A stretch of 64,000 nt of DNA from Micromonospora sp. M71_S20. GTDB taxonomy: Bacteria > Actinomycetota > Actinomycetes > Mycobacteriales > Micromonosporaceae. Both the position numbers and the translations under genes were made by a program. The notes below the pieces were generated by a model. The model did not search any database. It had not been told where the DNA came from and worked only from the letters and a program-made list of their open reading frames with translations. Location: assembly GCF_003664255.1 (NCBI RefSeq), contig NZ_RCCV01000001.1, positions 4,030,001 to 4,094,000 on the forward strand, read 5' to 3'. Below, piece by piece: positions 16,311 to 24,432 of this stretch; the first letter of the stretch is position 1; each line of letters begins with the position of its first letter.

Positions 16311-17897
16311 GTGACGGGCAAGCTTGACCTGGATCCGCGGCTGGTGGCGCGGGCGCGGGAGTTGGCGCGCCGGGCGGGGCAGCCGGTGGTGGATCTGGCG
16401 CGCAGCCACACGACGGTGTCGGTGGAGCGTGCGGTGTTGCGGCTGGCCGGGGTGAGTGGTGCCGATCCGGACGGGATTCCGTGGGTGAACCGGCTCGTGG
16501 ACGCGGTGGTCGCGGACGTGGGGTTGGGGCACGGGGTGGCGTTGCCGGTGTTCGACGCGCTCGCCCGGGAGCAGCTCGGTGACGTGACGTTGCTGGCGCA
16601 GAAGGCGGCGGCCGGGTCGGTGCGGTTCGAGGTGCCGACGAGGAAGGCGGCCACGGCGGCGCGCAAGGCGGCGCGGCGGGCGGTGGGTGCGGGGATCCGG
16701 GCGATCGACCGGCGGCGGGCGGAGCGGGACCGGCTGGTGAGGCGGTTCGGGGATCCGAAGCAGCGGCCGTGGATCTATCTGATCGTGGCGACGGGGGACA
16801 TCTACGAGGACATTCCGCAGGCGCAGGCGGCGGCGCGGGCGGGTGCGGACGTCATCGCGGTGATCCGGTCGACGGGGCAGTCGTTGCTGGACTACGTGCC
16901 GGAGGGGGCGACGCGGGAGGGCTTCGCGGGCACGTACGCGACGCAGGAGAACTTCCGGTTGATGCGGGCGGCGCTGGACGAGTCGTCGCGGGAGTTGGGC
17001 CGGTACGTGCGGCTGACGAACTACGCGTCGGGTCTGTGCATGCCGGAGATGGCGACGTTGGCCGGCCTGGAGCGGCTGGACATGATGTTGAACGACTCGA
17101 TGTACGGGATCCTGTTCCGGGACATCAACCCGATCCGGACGTTCGTGGACCAGCGGTTCTCGCGTCAGGTGCACGCGCGGGCGGGGATCATCATCAACAC
17201 CGGTGAGGACAACTACCTGACCACTGCGGACGCGGTGGACGAGGCGCACACGGTGACGGTGTCGCAGTTGCTCAACGAGTTCTTCGCGCACGAGGCGGGG
17301 TTGGCGGACTGGCAGTTGGGGTTGGGGCACGCGTTCGAGATCAACCCTGATGTGCCGGAGTCGTTGCGGTTGGAGTTGGCGCACGCGTTGCTGGCGCGGG
17401 AGTTGTTCCCGGACGCGCCGTTGAAGTGGATGCCGCCGACGAAGCACATGACCGGCGACGTGTTCCGGGGGAACCTGCTGGACGGGTTCTTCAACCTGGT
17501 GGGGACGGTGACCGGTCAGGGGATCCTGCTGGTGGGGATGATGACCGAGGCGGTGGTGACGCCGTGGTTGTCGGATCGGGACATCGCGCTGCAGAACGTG
17601 CGGTACGTGCTGGGTGCGGCCGGTGGGTTGCACGAGGACTTCGTGCCGGCGCCGGGCGGGTTCATCCAGCAGCGGGCCAACCGGGTGCTGGGTGAGGCGG
17701 TCGAGCTGTTGGAGCGCATCGGTGAGCAGTCGTTGTTGACGGCGATCGCCGAGGGCACGTTCGGGATCATGAAGCGGCCGGCGGACCGGGGCAAGGGGCT
17801 GGCGGGGGTGGCCGCGCACGAGGCGGACTACTTCAATCCGGCCACGGAGATCCTGGAGGCGCCGGCGGTGGCGGGTGGAGAGGTGGCACGGGCGTGA
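16311..17897 (+). CDS. kamD: D-lysine / beta-lysine 5,6-aminomutase, alpha subunit
   Basis: 528 aa, the usual size of the large subunit of the adenosylcobalamin- and PLP-dependent 5,6-aminomutase. The TIM-barrel blocks are present: RPWIYLIVATGDIYEDIPQAQ, then DVIAVIRSTGQSLLDYVPEG, and the C-terminal GIMKRPADRGKGL. With KamE it moves the terminal amino group of beta-lysine from C6 to C5, giving 3,5-diaminohexanoate. GTG 16311 follows a 67-nt gap after the amidohydrolase and overlaps kamE by GTGA. Codons end mostly in G, with many TTG leucines, as in the rest of this island. Confidence 0.93.
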   Translation: MTGKLDLDPRLVARARELARRAGQPVVDLARSHTTVSVERAVLRLAGVSGADPDGIPWVNRLVDAVVADVGLGHGVALPVFDALAREQLGDVTLLAQKAAAGSVRFEVPTRKAATAARKAARRAVGAGIRAIDRRRAERDRLVRRFGDPKQRPWIYLIVATGDIYEDIPQAQAAARAGADVIAVIRSTGQSLLDYVPEGATREGFAGTYATQENFRLMRAALDESSRELGRYVRLTNYASGLCMPEMATLAGLERLDMMLNDSMYGILFRDINPIRTFVDQRFSRQVHARAGIIINTGEDNYLTTADAVDEAHTVTVSQLLNEFFAHEAGLADWQLGLGHAFEINPDVPESLRLELAHALLARELFPDAPLKWMPPTKHMTGDVFRGNLLDGFFNLVGTVTGQGILLVGMMTEAVVTPWLSDRDIALQNVRYVLGAAGGLHEDFVPAPGGFIQQRANRVLGEAVELLERIGEQSLLTAIAEGTFGIMKRPADRGKGLAGVAAHEADYFNPATEILEAPAVAGGEVARA

Positions 17898-18670
17898 GCG
17901 CCGTCGAGGCCGGCGGGGACGCCGGGAAGAAGATCGTGCGGCCGTACGGGGACACGACGGGCGACGGCATGGTGCAGGTGTCGTTCACGTTGCCGGTGTC
18001 GCACGACAAGCGGGCCGAGGGCGCGGCGGTGCAGTTGGCGAACAAGATGGGCATCGATCCGGCGATGTTGGTGCACGCCAAGCCGATGAGCGACGGGTTC
18101 ACGTTCTTCGTGGTGTACGGGCGGGTGAACCATCTGGTGGACCTGTCGGCGGTGCAGGTGGTGGAGCGTGACTTTCCGCTGCTGAGCGCCAAGGAGGTCA
18201 ACGCGGTGGTGAAGCGGCGGTTGCGGCGCAAGTTGTCGGTGGTGGGGGCGTGCATCGGTACGGACGCGCACACGGTCGGCATCGACGCGATCCTCAACGT
18301 CAAGGGCATCGCCGGGGAGAAGGGCCTGGAGTACTACCGGGAGTTGAAGGTCACGAACCTGGGTGCGCAGGTGAGCGTGCCGGAGTTGGTGGAGGCGGCG
18401 CGGGTGGAGCGCGCGGACGCGGTGCTGGTGTCGCAGGTGGTGACGCAGCGCGACGCGCATCTGCACAACACGCGGGAGATGTCGGCGGCGTTCCGGGAGG
18501 CGATGCCGGCGGGGCGTCGGCCGTTGCTGATCGTGGGTGGGCCGCGTTTCGACGAGTCGATGGCCGGCGAGTTGGGTGTGGATCGGATCTTCGGCCGGGG
18601 GACCACCCCGGGTGAGGTGGCGAGTTTCCTGGTGCACGCGTTGATCACGGACAAGAGGGCGAAGGCATGA
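17894..18670 (+). CDS. kamE: D-lysine / beta-lysine 5,6-aminomutase, beta subunit
   Basis: 258 aa. A dimerisation N-domain of about 110 residues precedes the cobalamin Rossmann domain. The base-off B12 motif is DAHTVG, with His126 as the cobalt ligand. Lys137 in ILNVKGIAG matches the lysine that anchors PLP across the subunit interface in the clostridial enzyme. GGPRF and FGRGTTPGEVA form the nucleotide-tail pocket. It shares a GTGA overlap with kamD and an ATGA overlap with kal. The subunit needs adenosylcobalamin, yet I find no cobalamin riboswitch in the operon. Confidence 0.93.
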   Translation: MSAVEAGGDAGKKIVRPYGDTTGDGMVQVSFTLPVSHDKRAEGAAVQLANKMGIDPAMLVHAKPMSDGFTFFVVYGRVNHLVDLSAVQVVERDFPLLSAKEVNAVVKRRLRRKLSVVGACIGTDAHTVGIDAILNVKGIAGEKGLEYYRELKVTNLGAQVSVPELVEAARVERADAVLVSQVVTQRDAHLHNTREMSAAFREAMPAGRRPLLIVGGPRFDESMAGELGVDRIFGRGTTPGEVASFLVHALITDKRAKA

Positions 18671-19059
18671 GTGATTCCCGGGTGGGTCTGACGGTCGTGC
18701 ACCGGCGGTATGTGCCGTATTCGCACGCCCACTACGCCGGCAACCTGGTCGACGGGGCGTACGCGTTGGGGTTGTTCGGGGACGTGGCCACGGAGGTGTG
18801 TATCCGCACCGACGGCGACGAGGGGCTGTTCGCGTCGTATTCGGACGTGCAGTTCCGGGCGGCGATGCGGGCGGGTGACGTGTTGGAGGTGACGGCGACG
18901 GTGACCCGGGTGGGCACGCGCAGCCGCACGATCGACTTCGCCGCGAGGGTGGTGTGCCGGGGGCGCCCGGATCGGGGTGAGTCGGCGGCGGAGGTGCTCG
19001 ACGAGCCGATCGTGGCGGTCACCGCGACCGGCACGGTGGTCGTTCCGCCGGTGGCGTGA
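18667..19059 (+). CDS. kal: 3-aminobutyryl-CoA ammonia-lyase (hotdog fold)
   Basis: 130 aa. It has the family start VGLTVVHRRYVPYSHAHYAGNLVDGA and the hotdog helix. The family removes ammonia from L-3-aminobutyryl-CoA to give crotonyl-CoA. The length matches known Kal proteins. It overlaps kamE (ATGA) and the MutL-like gene (GTGA), so expression is coupled. Its presence implies that 3-aminobutyryl-CoA is made in the cell, which normally needs the cleavage enzyme Kce, missing from this cluster. Confidence 0.88.
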   Translation: MSDSRVGLTVVHRRYVPYSHAHYAGNLVDGAYALGLFGDVATEVCIRTDGDEGLFASYSDVQFRAAMRAGDVLEVTATVTRVGTRSRTIDFAARVVCRGRPDRGESAAEVLDEPIVAVTATGTVVVPPVA

Positions 19060-20393
19060 GGTACGCGGTCTGCGCCGACGTCGGGTCCACGTACACGAAG
19101 GTGGCGGTGGTGGATCTCGACGCGGGCGCGTTGGTGGCGTCGGCGTCGGCGCCGACGACGGTGGGCACGGACGTGCTGCACGGCCTGGACGCGGCGGTGG
19201 CGGCGGCCACCGCCGGCCTGGCGGTGGGTCGGGTGCCGTGGTACGTGTGCTCGTCGGCCGGTGGTGGGTTGCGCCTGGCGGTCGTGGGCTACGAGCGTCT
19301 GGTGACGGCGCAGGCGGGCCGGCGGGTGGGTCTGTCGGCGGGCGCGGACGTGGTGCACGTGGCGGCGGGTCGGCTCGGTGCGGCGGAGCTGGCCGGGTTG
19401 CGGGCGGCCCGCCCGGACGTGGTGCTGCTGGTGGGCGGCACCGACGGCGGTGACGCCGAGACGTTGACGCACAACGCGACGCGGCTGGCGAGGGCGCGCT
19501 GGCGGGTGCCGGTGGTGTTGGCGGGCAACGCCGACGTCCGCGACGACCTGCACGGGGTGCTGGCGGGGGCGCGGGTGCCGGTGACGGCGGCCGACAACGT
19601 GTTGCCGCGCATCGGGGTGTTGGCGCCGGCGTCGGCGCGGGCGGCGATCCGGGAGGTGTTCCTGCGGCACGTGATCGGTGGGAAGCGGCTGTCGCGGGGG
19701 TCGCGGTTCGCGCGGCTGGTGCGGGCGGCCACCCCCGACGCGGTGCTGACCGGCGTGGAGGTGCTGGCCGACACGCTGGGTGGTGATCTGGTGGTGGTGG
19801 ATGTGGGTGGCGCCACCACGGACGTGTATTCGGTGCTCACGCCGGACGAGCGGGCCACCGGGCCGGGGCGGGAGGTGGCGGGGTCGCTGTGGCGGGCCCG
19901 TACCGTCGAGGGGGACCTGGGCATGCGGTGGAGCGCGCCGGGGGTGGTGCGGGCGGCCGTCGAGGAGCGGTTGCTGACCGACGGGCAGGGCGACGACCTG
20001 GCGGCGGGGGCGGCGGTGCGCGCCGGCGATCCGGGGTTCCTGCCGGCGGGGGCCGCGGAGCGTGCGGTGGACGCCCGGATCGCGGCCCTGGCGGCGACGG
20101 TGGCGTTGCGGCGGCACGCGCGGGGGGCGGCCACGGGTGAGCGGGCCGGGCGGGACCTGCGCGACGTGCGGCTGCTGGTGGGTTCCGGTGGGGTGCTGCG
20201 GCACGCCGCGCCGGCGGACGCGGCGGGTGTGCTGGGTGCGGTGCTGGCCGATTACGCCGGTGGGTGGCCGTTGCCGCGGGCGGCGCGGCCGGTCGTCGAC
20301 GTGGACTACGTGTTGGCCGCCGGTGGGTTGCTGGCCGCCGAGCATCCGGCGGCGGCGGGGGCGTTGCTGCGGCGGCACCTCGCCACGGATTGA
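19056..20393 (+). CDS. MutL-type aminomutase reactivase (ASKHA fold)
   Basis: 445 aa. It is similar to glutamate mutase MutL, with two actin-like ATPase signatures: ADVGSTYTKVAVVD near the N-terminus and VVVDVGGATTDVYSV near residue 250. Family members associate with adenosylcobalamin-dependent mutases and are thought to exchange damaged cofactor at the expense of ATP. It is the last gene of the lysine operon, coupled by GTGA to kal, so KamDE is the probable client. No terminator is obvious directly after it. It should not be confused with the DNA mismatch-repair MutL. Confidence 0.9.
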   Translation: MRYAVCADVGSTYTKVAVVDLDAGALVASASAPTTVGTDVLHGLDAAVAAATAGLAVGRVPWYVCSSAGGGLRLAVVGYERLVTAQAGRRVGLSAGADVVHVAAGRLGAAELAGLRAARPDVVLLVGGTDGGDAETLTHNATRLARARWRVPVVLAGNADVRDDLHGVLAGARVPVTAADNVLPRIGVLAPASARAAIREVFLRHVIGGKRLSRGSRFARLVRAATPDAVLTGVEVLADTLGGDLVVVDVGGATTDVYSVLTPDERATGPGREVAGSLWRARTVEGDLGMRWSAPGVVRAAVEERLLTDGQGDDLAAGAAVRAGDPGFLPAGAAERAVDARIAALAATVALRRHARGAATGERAGRDLRDVRLLVGSGGVLRHAAPADAAGVLGAVLADYAGGWPLPRAARPVVDVDYVLAAGGLLAAEHPAAAGALLRRHLATD

Positions 20394-20444
20394 GACTCGC
20401 CGACGCGACACGCCGTGGTGCATCACACGACAGGCCCGGGTGGG

Positions 20445-20475
20445 TTGACAGCGGCGGGGGTCCACGCCGTACCGT
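20445..20475 (+). promoter_or_regulatory. Promoter of a possible small RNA
   Basis: A perfect TTGACA at 20445-20450 lies 19 nt upstream of TACCGT at 20470-20475. A consensus -35 box is rare in this genome. No open reading frame with a ribosome-binding site follows within 300 nt. Confidence 0.5.
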
Positions 20476-20481
20476 CTTTGA

Positions 20482-20780
20482 GTCCTACTACGGGAAGCGG
20501 CTGTTGTTCGCTTCGTCCCTTCGTCCGCTGGCCGAGCGACATTGTGAGCAGTGCGTCGCGGCGGCCAGGTCCAGCGGGCGGGGGTCGGCGGGGCGGCGCG
20601 AACCGGCCGCGGTTACCGGTGTACGGGCAGGGTGAGGTGCACGGCCAGTAGACAACGGCCAGGCGGGGGCAGCCAGTCCGCGTCGGGTCGGTCCGAAGGT
20701 CGGCGCAGCTCATTCTCGCCCCACCGGCCGGGAAGGGCCTGGGAGCATCGGGGCGCGGCGCGAGCCGCGCCCCGATTTGT
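20482..20780 (+). ncRNA. Candidate promoter-to-terminator small RNA
   Basis: About 300 nt between a TTGACA promoter and a hairpin at 20747-20776. The hairpin has a 13-bp perfect stem closed by a GCGA (GNRA) tetraloop and followed by TTTGTGT, the best intrinsic terminator in the window. The segment has no coding frame with a plausible start and contains further G-rich complementary stretches. I checked for RNase P RNA, SRP RNA, tmRNA, B12 and c-di-AMP riboswitch core motifs by eye and recognised none. It could instead be a long 5' leader that attenuates lnt, but lnt has its own leaderless promoter at 20884. Confidence 0.4.
20747..20776 (+). terminator. Intrinsic terminator with GNRA loop
   Basis: ATCGGGGCGCGGC pairs with GCCGCGCCCCGAT around GCGA, and a T-rich tail (TTTGTGT) follows. 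It lies 120 nt upstream of lnt. Confidence 0.8.
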
Positions 20781-20896
20781 GTCCGAGCCTCCTTCGGTTC
20801 GAGGTCGGCGGACGGAATTCGCCCGCAAGGGCCGTGACGGGTCGTGACGTCCGGGCGGGCGGGGCGGCAACGATGCCGGCGGGTAGCCTTCGGCCC

Positions 20897-22504
20897 GTGA
20901 TCGTGGGGAAGGTGCCGGCGCCGACCGGGGACGACAGCGGGCCACCTGCCGGGCGGGCGGGTGTGCCACGGGCGCTGCCGTTGCCGGTGGCCGCGCCGAT
21001 GGCGGTGGTGGCCGGGCTGGCGTTGCTGGCGGCGTTCCCGCCGTACGGGCTGTGGCCGCTCGCGCCGCTGGGGGTGGCGTTGCTGGCCGCGGCGACGCAC
21101 CGCCGCCGGGTACGCGCGGGCGCCGGGTTGGGTCTGCTGACCGGGGTGGCGTTGTTCGCGCCGCTGCTGAGCTGGACGAATCTGCACACCGGCTACCTGC
21201 CGTGGGTGTTGCTGTCGCTGTTGCAGGCCGGCTACCTGGCGTTGCTGGGCGCGGCGGGCGCGTACGCCTCGCCGCTGGTCGACCGGGTGCGGTGGACTTG
21301 GCCGGCGGTGACCGGGGTGTTGTGGGTGGGGCAGGAGGCGCTGCGCGACCGCACTCCGTTCGGCGGGTTCCCGTGGGGGCGGCTGGCGTTCAGCCAGGAC
21401 GGCTCGCCGCTGCTGCGGCTGGCCGCGTGGGGTGGCGCGCCGCTGGTGACGTTCGTGGTGGCGCTGACCGGTGGGCTGCTGGTCGCGGCGCTGTGGCGGC
21501 CGTGGGGCGGGCGCCGGCGCTGGTGGGTGCCGGTGGCCGGGTTGGCGGCCGGGGCGGTCGCGGTGCCCGTGGTGGGGCTGCTGGTGCCGGTGTCCGGTGC
21601 GGGGGGCGGCGACGCGGTGACGGTGGCGATCGTGCAGGGCAACGTGCCCCGGCTCGGGTTGGACTTCAACGCCCAGCGGCAGGCGGTGCTGAACAACCAC
21701 GTCGACGCCACGATCGAGCTGGCCGGGCAGGTGTCCGCCGGTGTGCGGCCCCGCCCCGACCTGGTGGTGTGGCCGGAGAACTCCAGCGACATCGACCCGC
21801 TGCGCGACACCGACGCCGGGGCGCGCATCTCGCAGGCCGCCGACGCGGTCGGCGCCCCGATCCTGGTCGGTGCGGTGCTGCGCGGCCCCGAGGAGGGGCA
21901 GGTGCGCAACGCGGGGATCCTGTGGCGGCCCGGCAGCGGCCCGGACCTGGAGCAGCTGTACACCAAGCGGCATCCGGTGCCGTTCGCCGAGTACGTGCCG
22001 ATGCGTGATCTGGCCCGGATGGTCAGCAAGCAGGTCGACCGGGTCCGCGCCGACTTCGTGCCGGGCAGCGAGCCGGGGGTGCTGCGTACGGGGGCGGCGG
22101 TGCTCGGCGACGTGATCTGTTTCGAGGTCGCCTACGACGAGGTGGTGCGTGACACCGTCACGGGCGGGGCGCAGTTGCTGGTGGTGCAGACCAACAACGC
22201 CACGTTCGACGTGGCCGAGGCGCGTCAGCAGTTGGCCATGGTGCGGCTGCGGGCGGTCGAGCACGGCCGGCCGGCGTTGATGGCCTCCACGGTCGGGGTG
22301 TCCGGGTTCGTTGCCCCGGACGGGCGGGTAAGCGACGCCACCGGGTTCAACACCCGAGCGGTCGTGGTGCGGCAGCTGCGGCTGGACGACGGGCGCACCC
22401 TGGCCACGCGGGTCGGGTTGTGGCCGGAGGTGGCGCTGGCCACCCTGGCCGTGGTGGCCCTGGTCGGCGCGGGCGTGCTGCGCCGCCGGCCGCACGCCGG
22501 GTGA
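20897..22504 (+). CDS. lnt: Apolipoprotein N-acyltransferase
   Basis: 535 aa. An N-terminal bundle of hydrophobic helices (about residues 20-220) precedes a nitrilase-like periplasmic domain. The catalytic triad is in place: Glu of VVWPENSS, Lys of LYTKRHPVPFAEY and Cys of DVICFEVAYDE. The enzyme adds a third acyl chain to the N-terminal cysteine of lipoproteins. GTG 20897 is chosen because TAGCCT (20884-20889) ends seven nt before it; an in-frame ATG at 20873 lies upstream of that hexamer. It is followed by the mannosyl-phosphate synthase gene. In mycobacteria these two activities are fused in Ppm1; here they are adjacent separate genes. Confidence 0.93.
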   Translation: MIVGKVPAPTGDDSGPPAGRAGVPRALPLPVAAPMAVVAGLALLAAFPPYGLWPLAPLGVALLAAATHRRRVRAGAGLGLLTGVALFAPLLSWTNLHTGYLPWVLLSLLQAGYLALLGAAGAYASPLVDRVRWTWPAVTGVLWVGQEALRDRTPFGGFPWGRLAFSQDGSPLLRLAAWGGAPLVTFVVALTGGLLVAALWRPWGGRRRWWVPVAGLAAGAVAVPVVGLLVPVSGAGGGDAVTVAIVQGNVPRLGLDFNAQRQAVLNNHVDATIELAGQVSAGVRPRPDLVVWPENSSDIDPLRDTDAGARISQAADAVGAPILVGAVLRGPEEGQVRNAGILWRPGSGPDLEQLYTKRHPVPFAEYVPMRDLARMVSKQVDRVRADFVPGSEPGVLRTGAAVLGDVICFEVAYDEVVRDTVTGGAQLLVVQTNNATFDVAEARQQLAMVRLRAVEHGRPALMASTVGVSGFVAPDGRVSDATGFNTRAVVVRQLRLDDGRTLATRVGLWPEVALATLAVVALVGAGVLRRRPHAG

Positions 22505-22538
22505 CACCAGCCGGTACGCCGGCGGAGGGGGAGCGACG

Positions 22539-23345
22539 GTGGGCGAGACGACCGGCACCCGGACGGAAACCGGTCATCCGGGGGTGGGTCGGGTGCTCGT
22601 GGTGATCCCGACCTACAACGAGGCCGACAACGTGGCGCGGATCGTGGCGCGGGTGCGTCGCGCCGCGCCGGCGGTGGAGGTCCTGGTCGCCGACGACAAC
22701 AGCCCGGACGGCACCGGTGCGGTGGCCGACGCCCTGGCCGGCGACGACCGTCGGGTGCATGTGCTGCATCGCGAGGGCAAGCAGGGCCTCGGCGCGGCCT
22801 ACCTGGCGGGGTTCGCGTGGGCCCGCGAGCGCGGCTTCGACGCGGTGGTGGAGATGGACGCCGACGGTTCGCACGCCCCGGAGGACCTGCCCGCGTTGCT
22901 GTCCGCCGCCCGCGACGCCGACGTGGTGATCGGTTCCCGGTGGATCGCGGGGGCGCGGGTGGTGAACTGGCCGCTGCGGCGGCTGCTGTTGTCGCGCTGC
23001 GGCAACCTGTACGCGCGGCTGGTGTTGGGCATGCCGTTGTCCGACGCGACCGGCGGCTACCGGGTGTACCGGCTGGCGGCCCTGGACGAGATCGACCTGG
23101 CGTCGGTCTGCTCGCAGGGCTACTCGTTCCAGGTGGAGTTGTCCCGGCTGGCGCACCGGTCCGGGGCGCGCATCGTCGAGGTGCCGATCACGTTCGCCGA
23201 GCGGGAGCGCGGCAGCAGCAAGATGAGCCCGCTGATCGTGGCGGAGGCGTTGTGGCGGATCACGGCGTGGGGGGTGCAGGACCGGCGGCTGGCGGTGCGG
23301 CGGGGCCTGCACGGTACCCCCACCGGTCAGGTGCGGTGGCCCTGA
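22539..23345 (+). CDS. ppm1: Polyprenol monophosphomannose synthase
   Basis: 268 aa, GT2 glycosyltransferase. VVIPTYNEADN starts the nucleotide-binding half, ADDNSPDGTG follows, and the metal-binding motif is EMDADGSH. IGSRWIAGARVVNWPL and ITFAERERGSSKM match the dolichol-phosphate-mannose synthase branch. The enzyme transfers mannose from GDP-mannose to polyprenyl phosphate for protein O-mannosylation and lipoglycan assembly at the membrane. There is no C-terminal membrane helix, typical of actinobacterial catalytic domains that partner with Lnt. A GGAGGGGGA site precedes GTG 22539. Confidence 0.93.
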   Translation: MGETTGTRTETGHPGVGRVLVVIPTYNEADNVARIVARVRRAAPAVEVLVADDNSPDGTGAVADALAGDDRRVHVLHREGKQGLGAAYLAGFAWARERGFDAVVEMDADGSHAPEDLPALLSAARDADVVIGSRWIAGARVVNWPLRRLLLSRCGNLYARLVLGMPLSDATGGYRVYRLAALDEIDLASVCSQGYSFQVELSRLAHRSGARIVEVPITFAERERGSSKMSPLIVAEALWRITAWGVQDRRLAVRRGLHGTPTGQVRWP

Positions 23346-23430
23346 GCGGCGGCGTGTCATGCTGGACGGGGCGCCGGCGCCCGCGCGGGGTGGCCCCGCC
23401 GCAGGCGCCGCTGATGGCGAATGGGGTGAG

Positions 23431-23958
23431 ATGCGCCGAGGACTGAGGTTTGTGCCGTTGGCCCTGTTGGCGGCGACGCTGCTGGAGCTGGTGGTGTTCG
23501 TCGTGGTGGGGCGGGCTATCGGGTTCGGCTGGGCGCTGCTGGCGGTGTTCGCGGTGTCGCTGCTGGGGCTGGTGCTGCTGCGTCGGGAGGGGATGCGCGC
23601 CTGGCGTGGCTTCAAGGCCTCCGCGCAGGCCGGTCAGCCGCCGGGCCGGCAGGTCACCGACGGTCTCGTCGGGCTGCTCGGCGCGCTGCTGCTGGCGATG
23701 CCGGGCCTGCTCAGCGGCCTGGTGGGGGTGTCGTTGCTGGTGCCGCCGGTGCGCCGGCTGGCCCGCAACGGGGTGCAGCGGGCCGCGGAGCGGCGGGTGT
23801 CGTCGATGGTCGCCGGTGACCTGTTCGGGCCGCGCCGGGTGCGGGTGCGTCGGGGTGCGCCGCAGCCGGCACAGCCGCAGCCGGCTGCCGAGCCGACCGT
23901 CGTTGTCGACGGGGGTCGTGCCATCGAGGGTGAGATCGTCGAGCCCGGCCGGAACTGA
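23431..23958 (+). CDS. fxsA: FxsA family cytoplasmic membrane protein
   Basis: 175 aa. Three to four hydrophobic helices carry the FxsA hallmarks: LLELVVFVVVGRAIGFGWALLAV, then GLVLLRREGMRA, and a third segment LLGALLLAMPGLLSGLVG followed by LLVPPVRRL. The C-terminal 50 residues are basic and then Pro/Gln-rich. FxsA in E. coli relieves phage T7 exclusion by F; the native function is unknown. ATG 23431 has GGGGTGAG upstream. It follows ppm1 by 85 nt on the same strand and may belong to the same transcript, ending at the hairpin 23971. Confidence 0.88.
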   Translation: MRRGLRFVPLALLAATLLELVVFVVVGRAIGFGWALLAVFAVSLLGLVLLRREGMRAWRGFKASAQAGQPPGRQVTDGLVGLLGALLLAMPGLLSGLVGVSLLVPPVRRLARNGVQRAAERRVSSMVAGDLFGPRRVRVRRGAPQPAQPQPAAEPTVVVDGGRAIEGEIVEPGRN

Positions 23959-23970
23959 TCCGGACACGAC

Positions 23971-24002
23971 GGCGCCCCGGGAGCGGATGCTCCCGGGGCG
24001 CC
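23971..24002. terminator. Bidirectional hairpin between fxsA and rbpA
   Basis: GGCGCCCCGGGAGC and GCTCCCGGGGCGCC (14-bp perfect stem) enclose the loop GGAT. It separates convergent fxsA and rbpA. Confidence 0.88.
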
Positions 24003-24021
24003 GTGGCGTCCCAGGTGCGGC

Positions 24022-24363
24022 TCAGGCGCGACCGCGACGGGTGCGGACCTCCTGCAGCCGCTCGGCGAGGATGTCCTCCAGCTCGGCGATGGAACGCCGC
24101 TCCAGCAGCATGTCCCAGTGGGTGCGCGGCGGCTTGGCCTTCTTCTGCTCCGGCTCGTTGCCGTCGACCAGCCGGGCCACGCTGCCGTCGAACTTGCACT
24201 CCCAGGTCGTGGGGACCTCGGCGTCGACGGCGAACGGAACCTCGAACTGGTGGCCCTTGGCGCACAGGTACTCGCGGGTCTGACGCGGCGCGAGCTCCGT
24301 GTTGCGGTCGGATTCGTAGCTGACCGCGCCCAGACGGCTGCCACGCAGCATACGCTCGCCCAT
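24022..24363 (-). CDS. rbpA: RNA polymerase-binding protein RbpA
   Basis: 113 aa, the normal length. It has the conserved start MGERMLRGSRLGAVSYE, the zinc-ribbon-like core (CAKGHQFEVPF with TTWECK), and the C-terminal sigma-interaction region THWDMLLERRSIAELEDILAERL. RbpA binds the principal sigma factor and core polymerase and stabilises open complexes; it occurs only in Actinobacteria. ATG 24363 has AGGGGAAG upstream. A sigma-R-type promoter is present at 24405-24432, matching the known thiol-stress control of rbpA in Streptomyces. Confidence 0.96.
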   Translation of the reverse strand: MGERMLRGSRLGAVSYESDRNTELAPRQTREYLCAKGHQFEVPFAVDAEVPTTWECKFDGSVARLVDGNEPEQKKAKPPRTHWDMLLERRSIAELEDILAERLQEVRTRRGRA

Positions 24364-24404
24364 GATCGACTTCCCCTCGTTCGTGGTGCTGGTCTTCTCG
24401 GTGT

Positions 24405-24432
24405 AACGGTCCGTTCCCGCCGGGCCATTCCC
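24405..24432 (-). promoter_or_regulatory. Sigma-R/SigH-type promoter of rbpA
   Basis: On the minus strand GGGAAT (24432-24427) and GTT (24407-24405) are 19 nt apart. This fits the GGAAT-N18/19-GTT consensus for sigma-R of Streptomyces and SigH of mycobacteria, 42 nt upstream of the rbpA ATG. The remaining 24433-24719 stretch has no gene that I can support. Confidence 0.65.

Noticed and set aside
20394..20896. RNase P RNA, SRP RNA, tmRNA or c-di-AMP riboswitch in the gene-free gap
   Set aside because: The conserved core motifs of these families are not present by eye. The segment is kept only as an unclassified candidate RNA.
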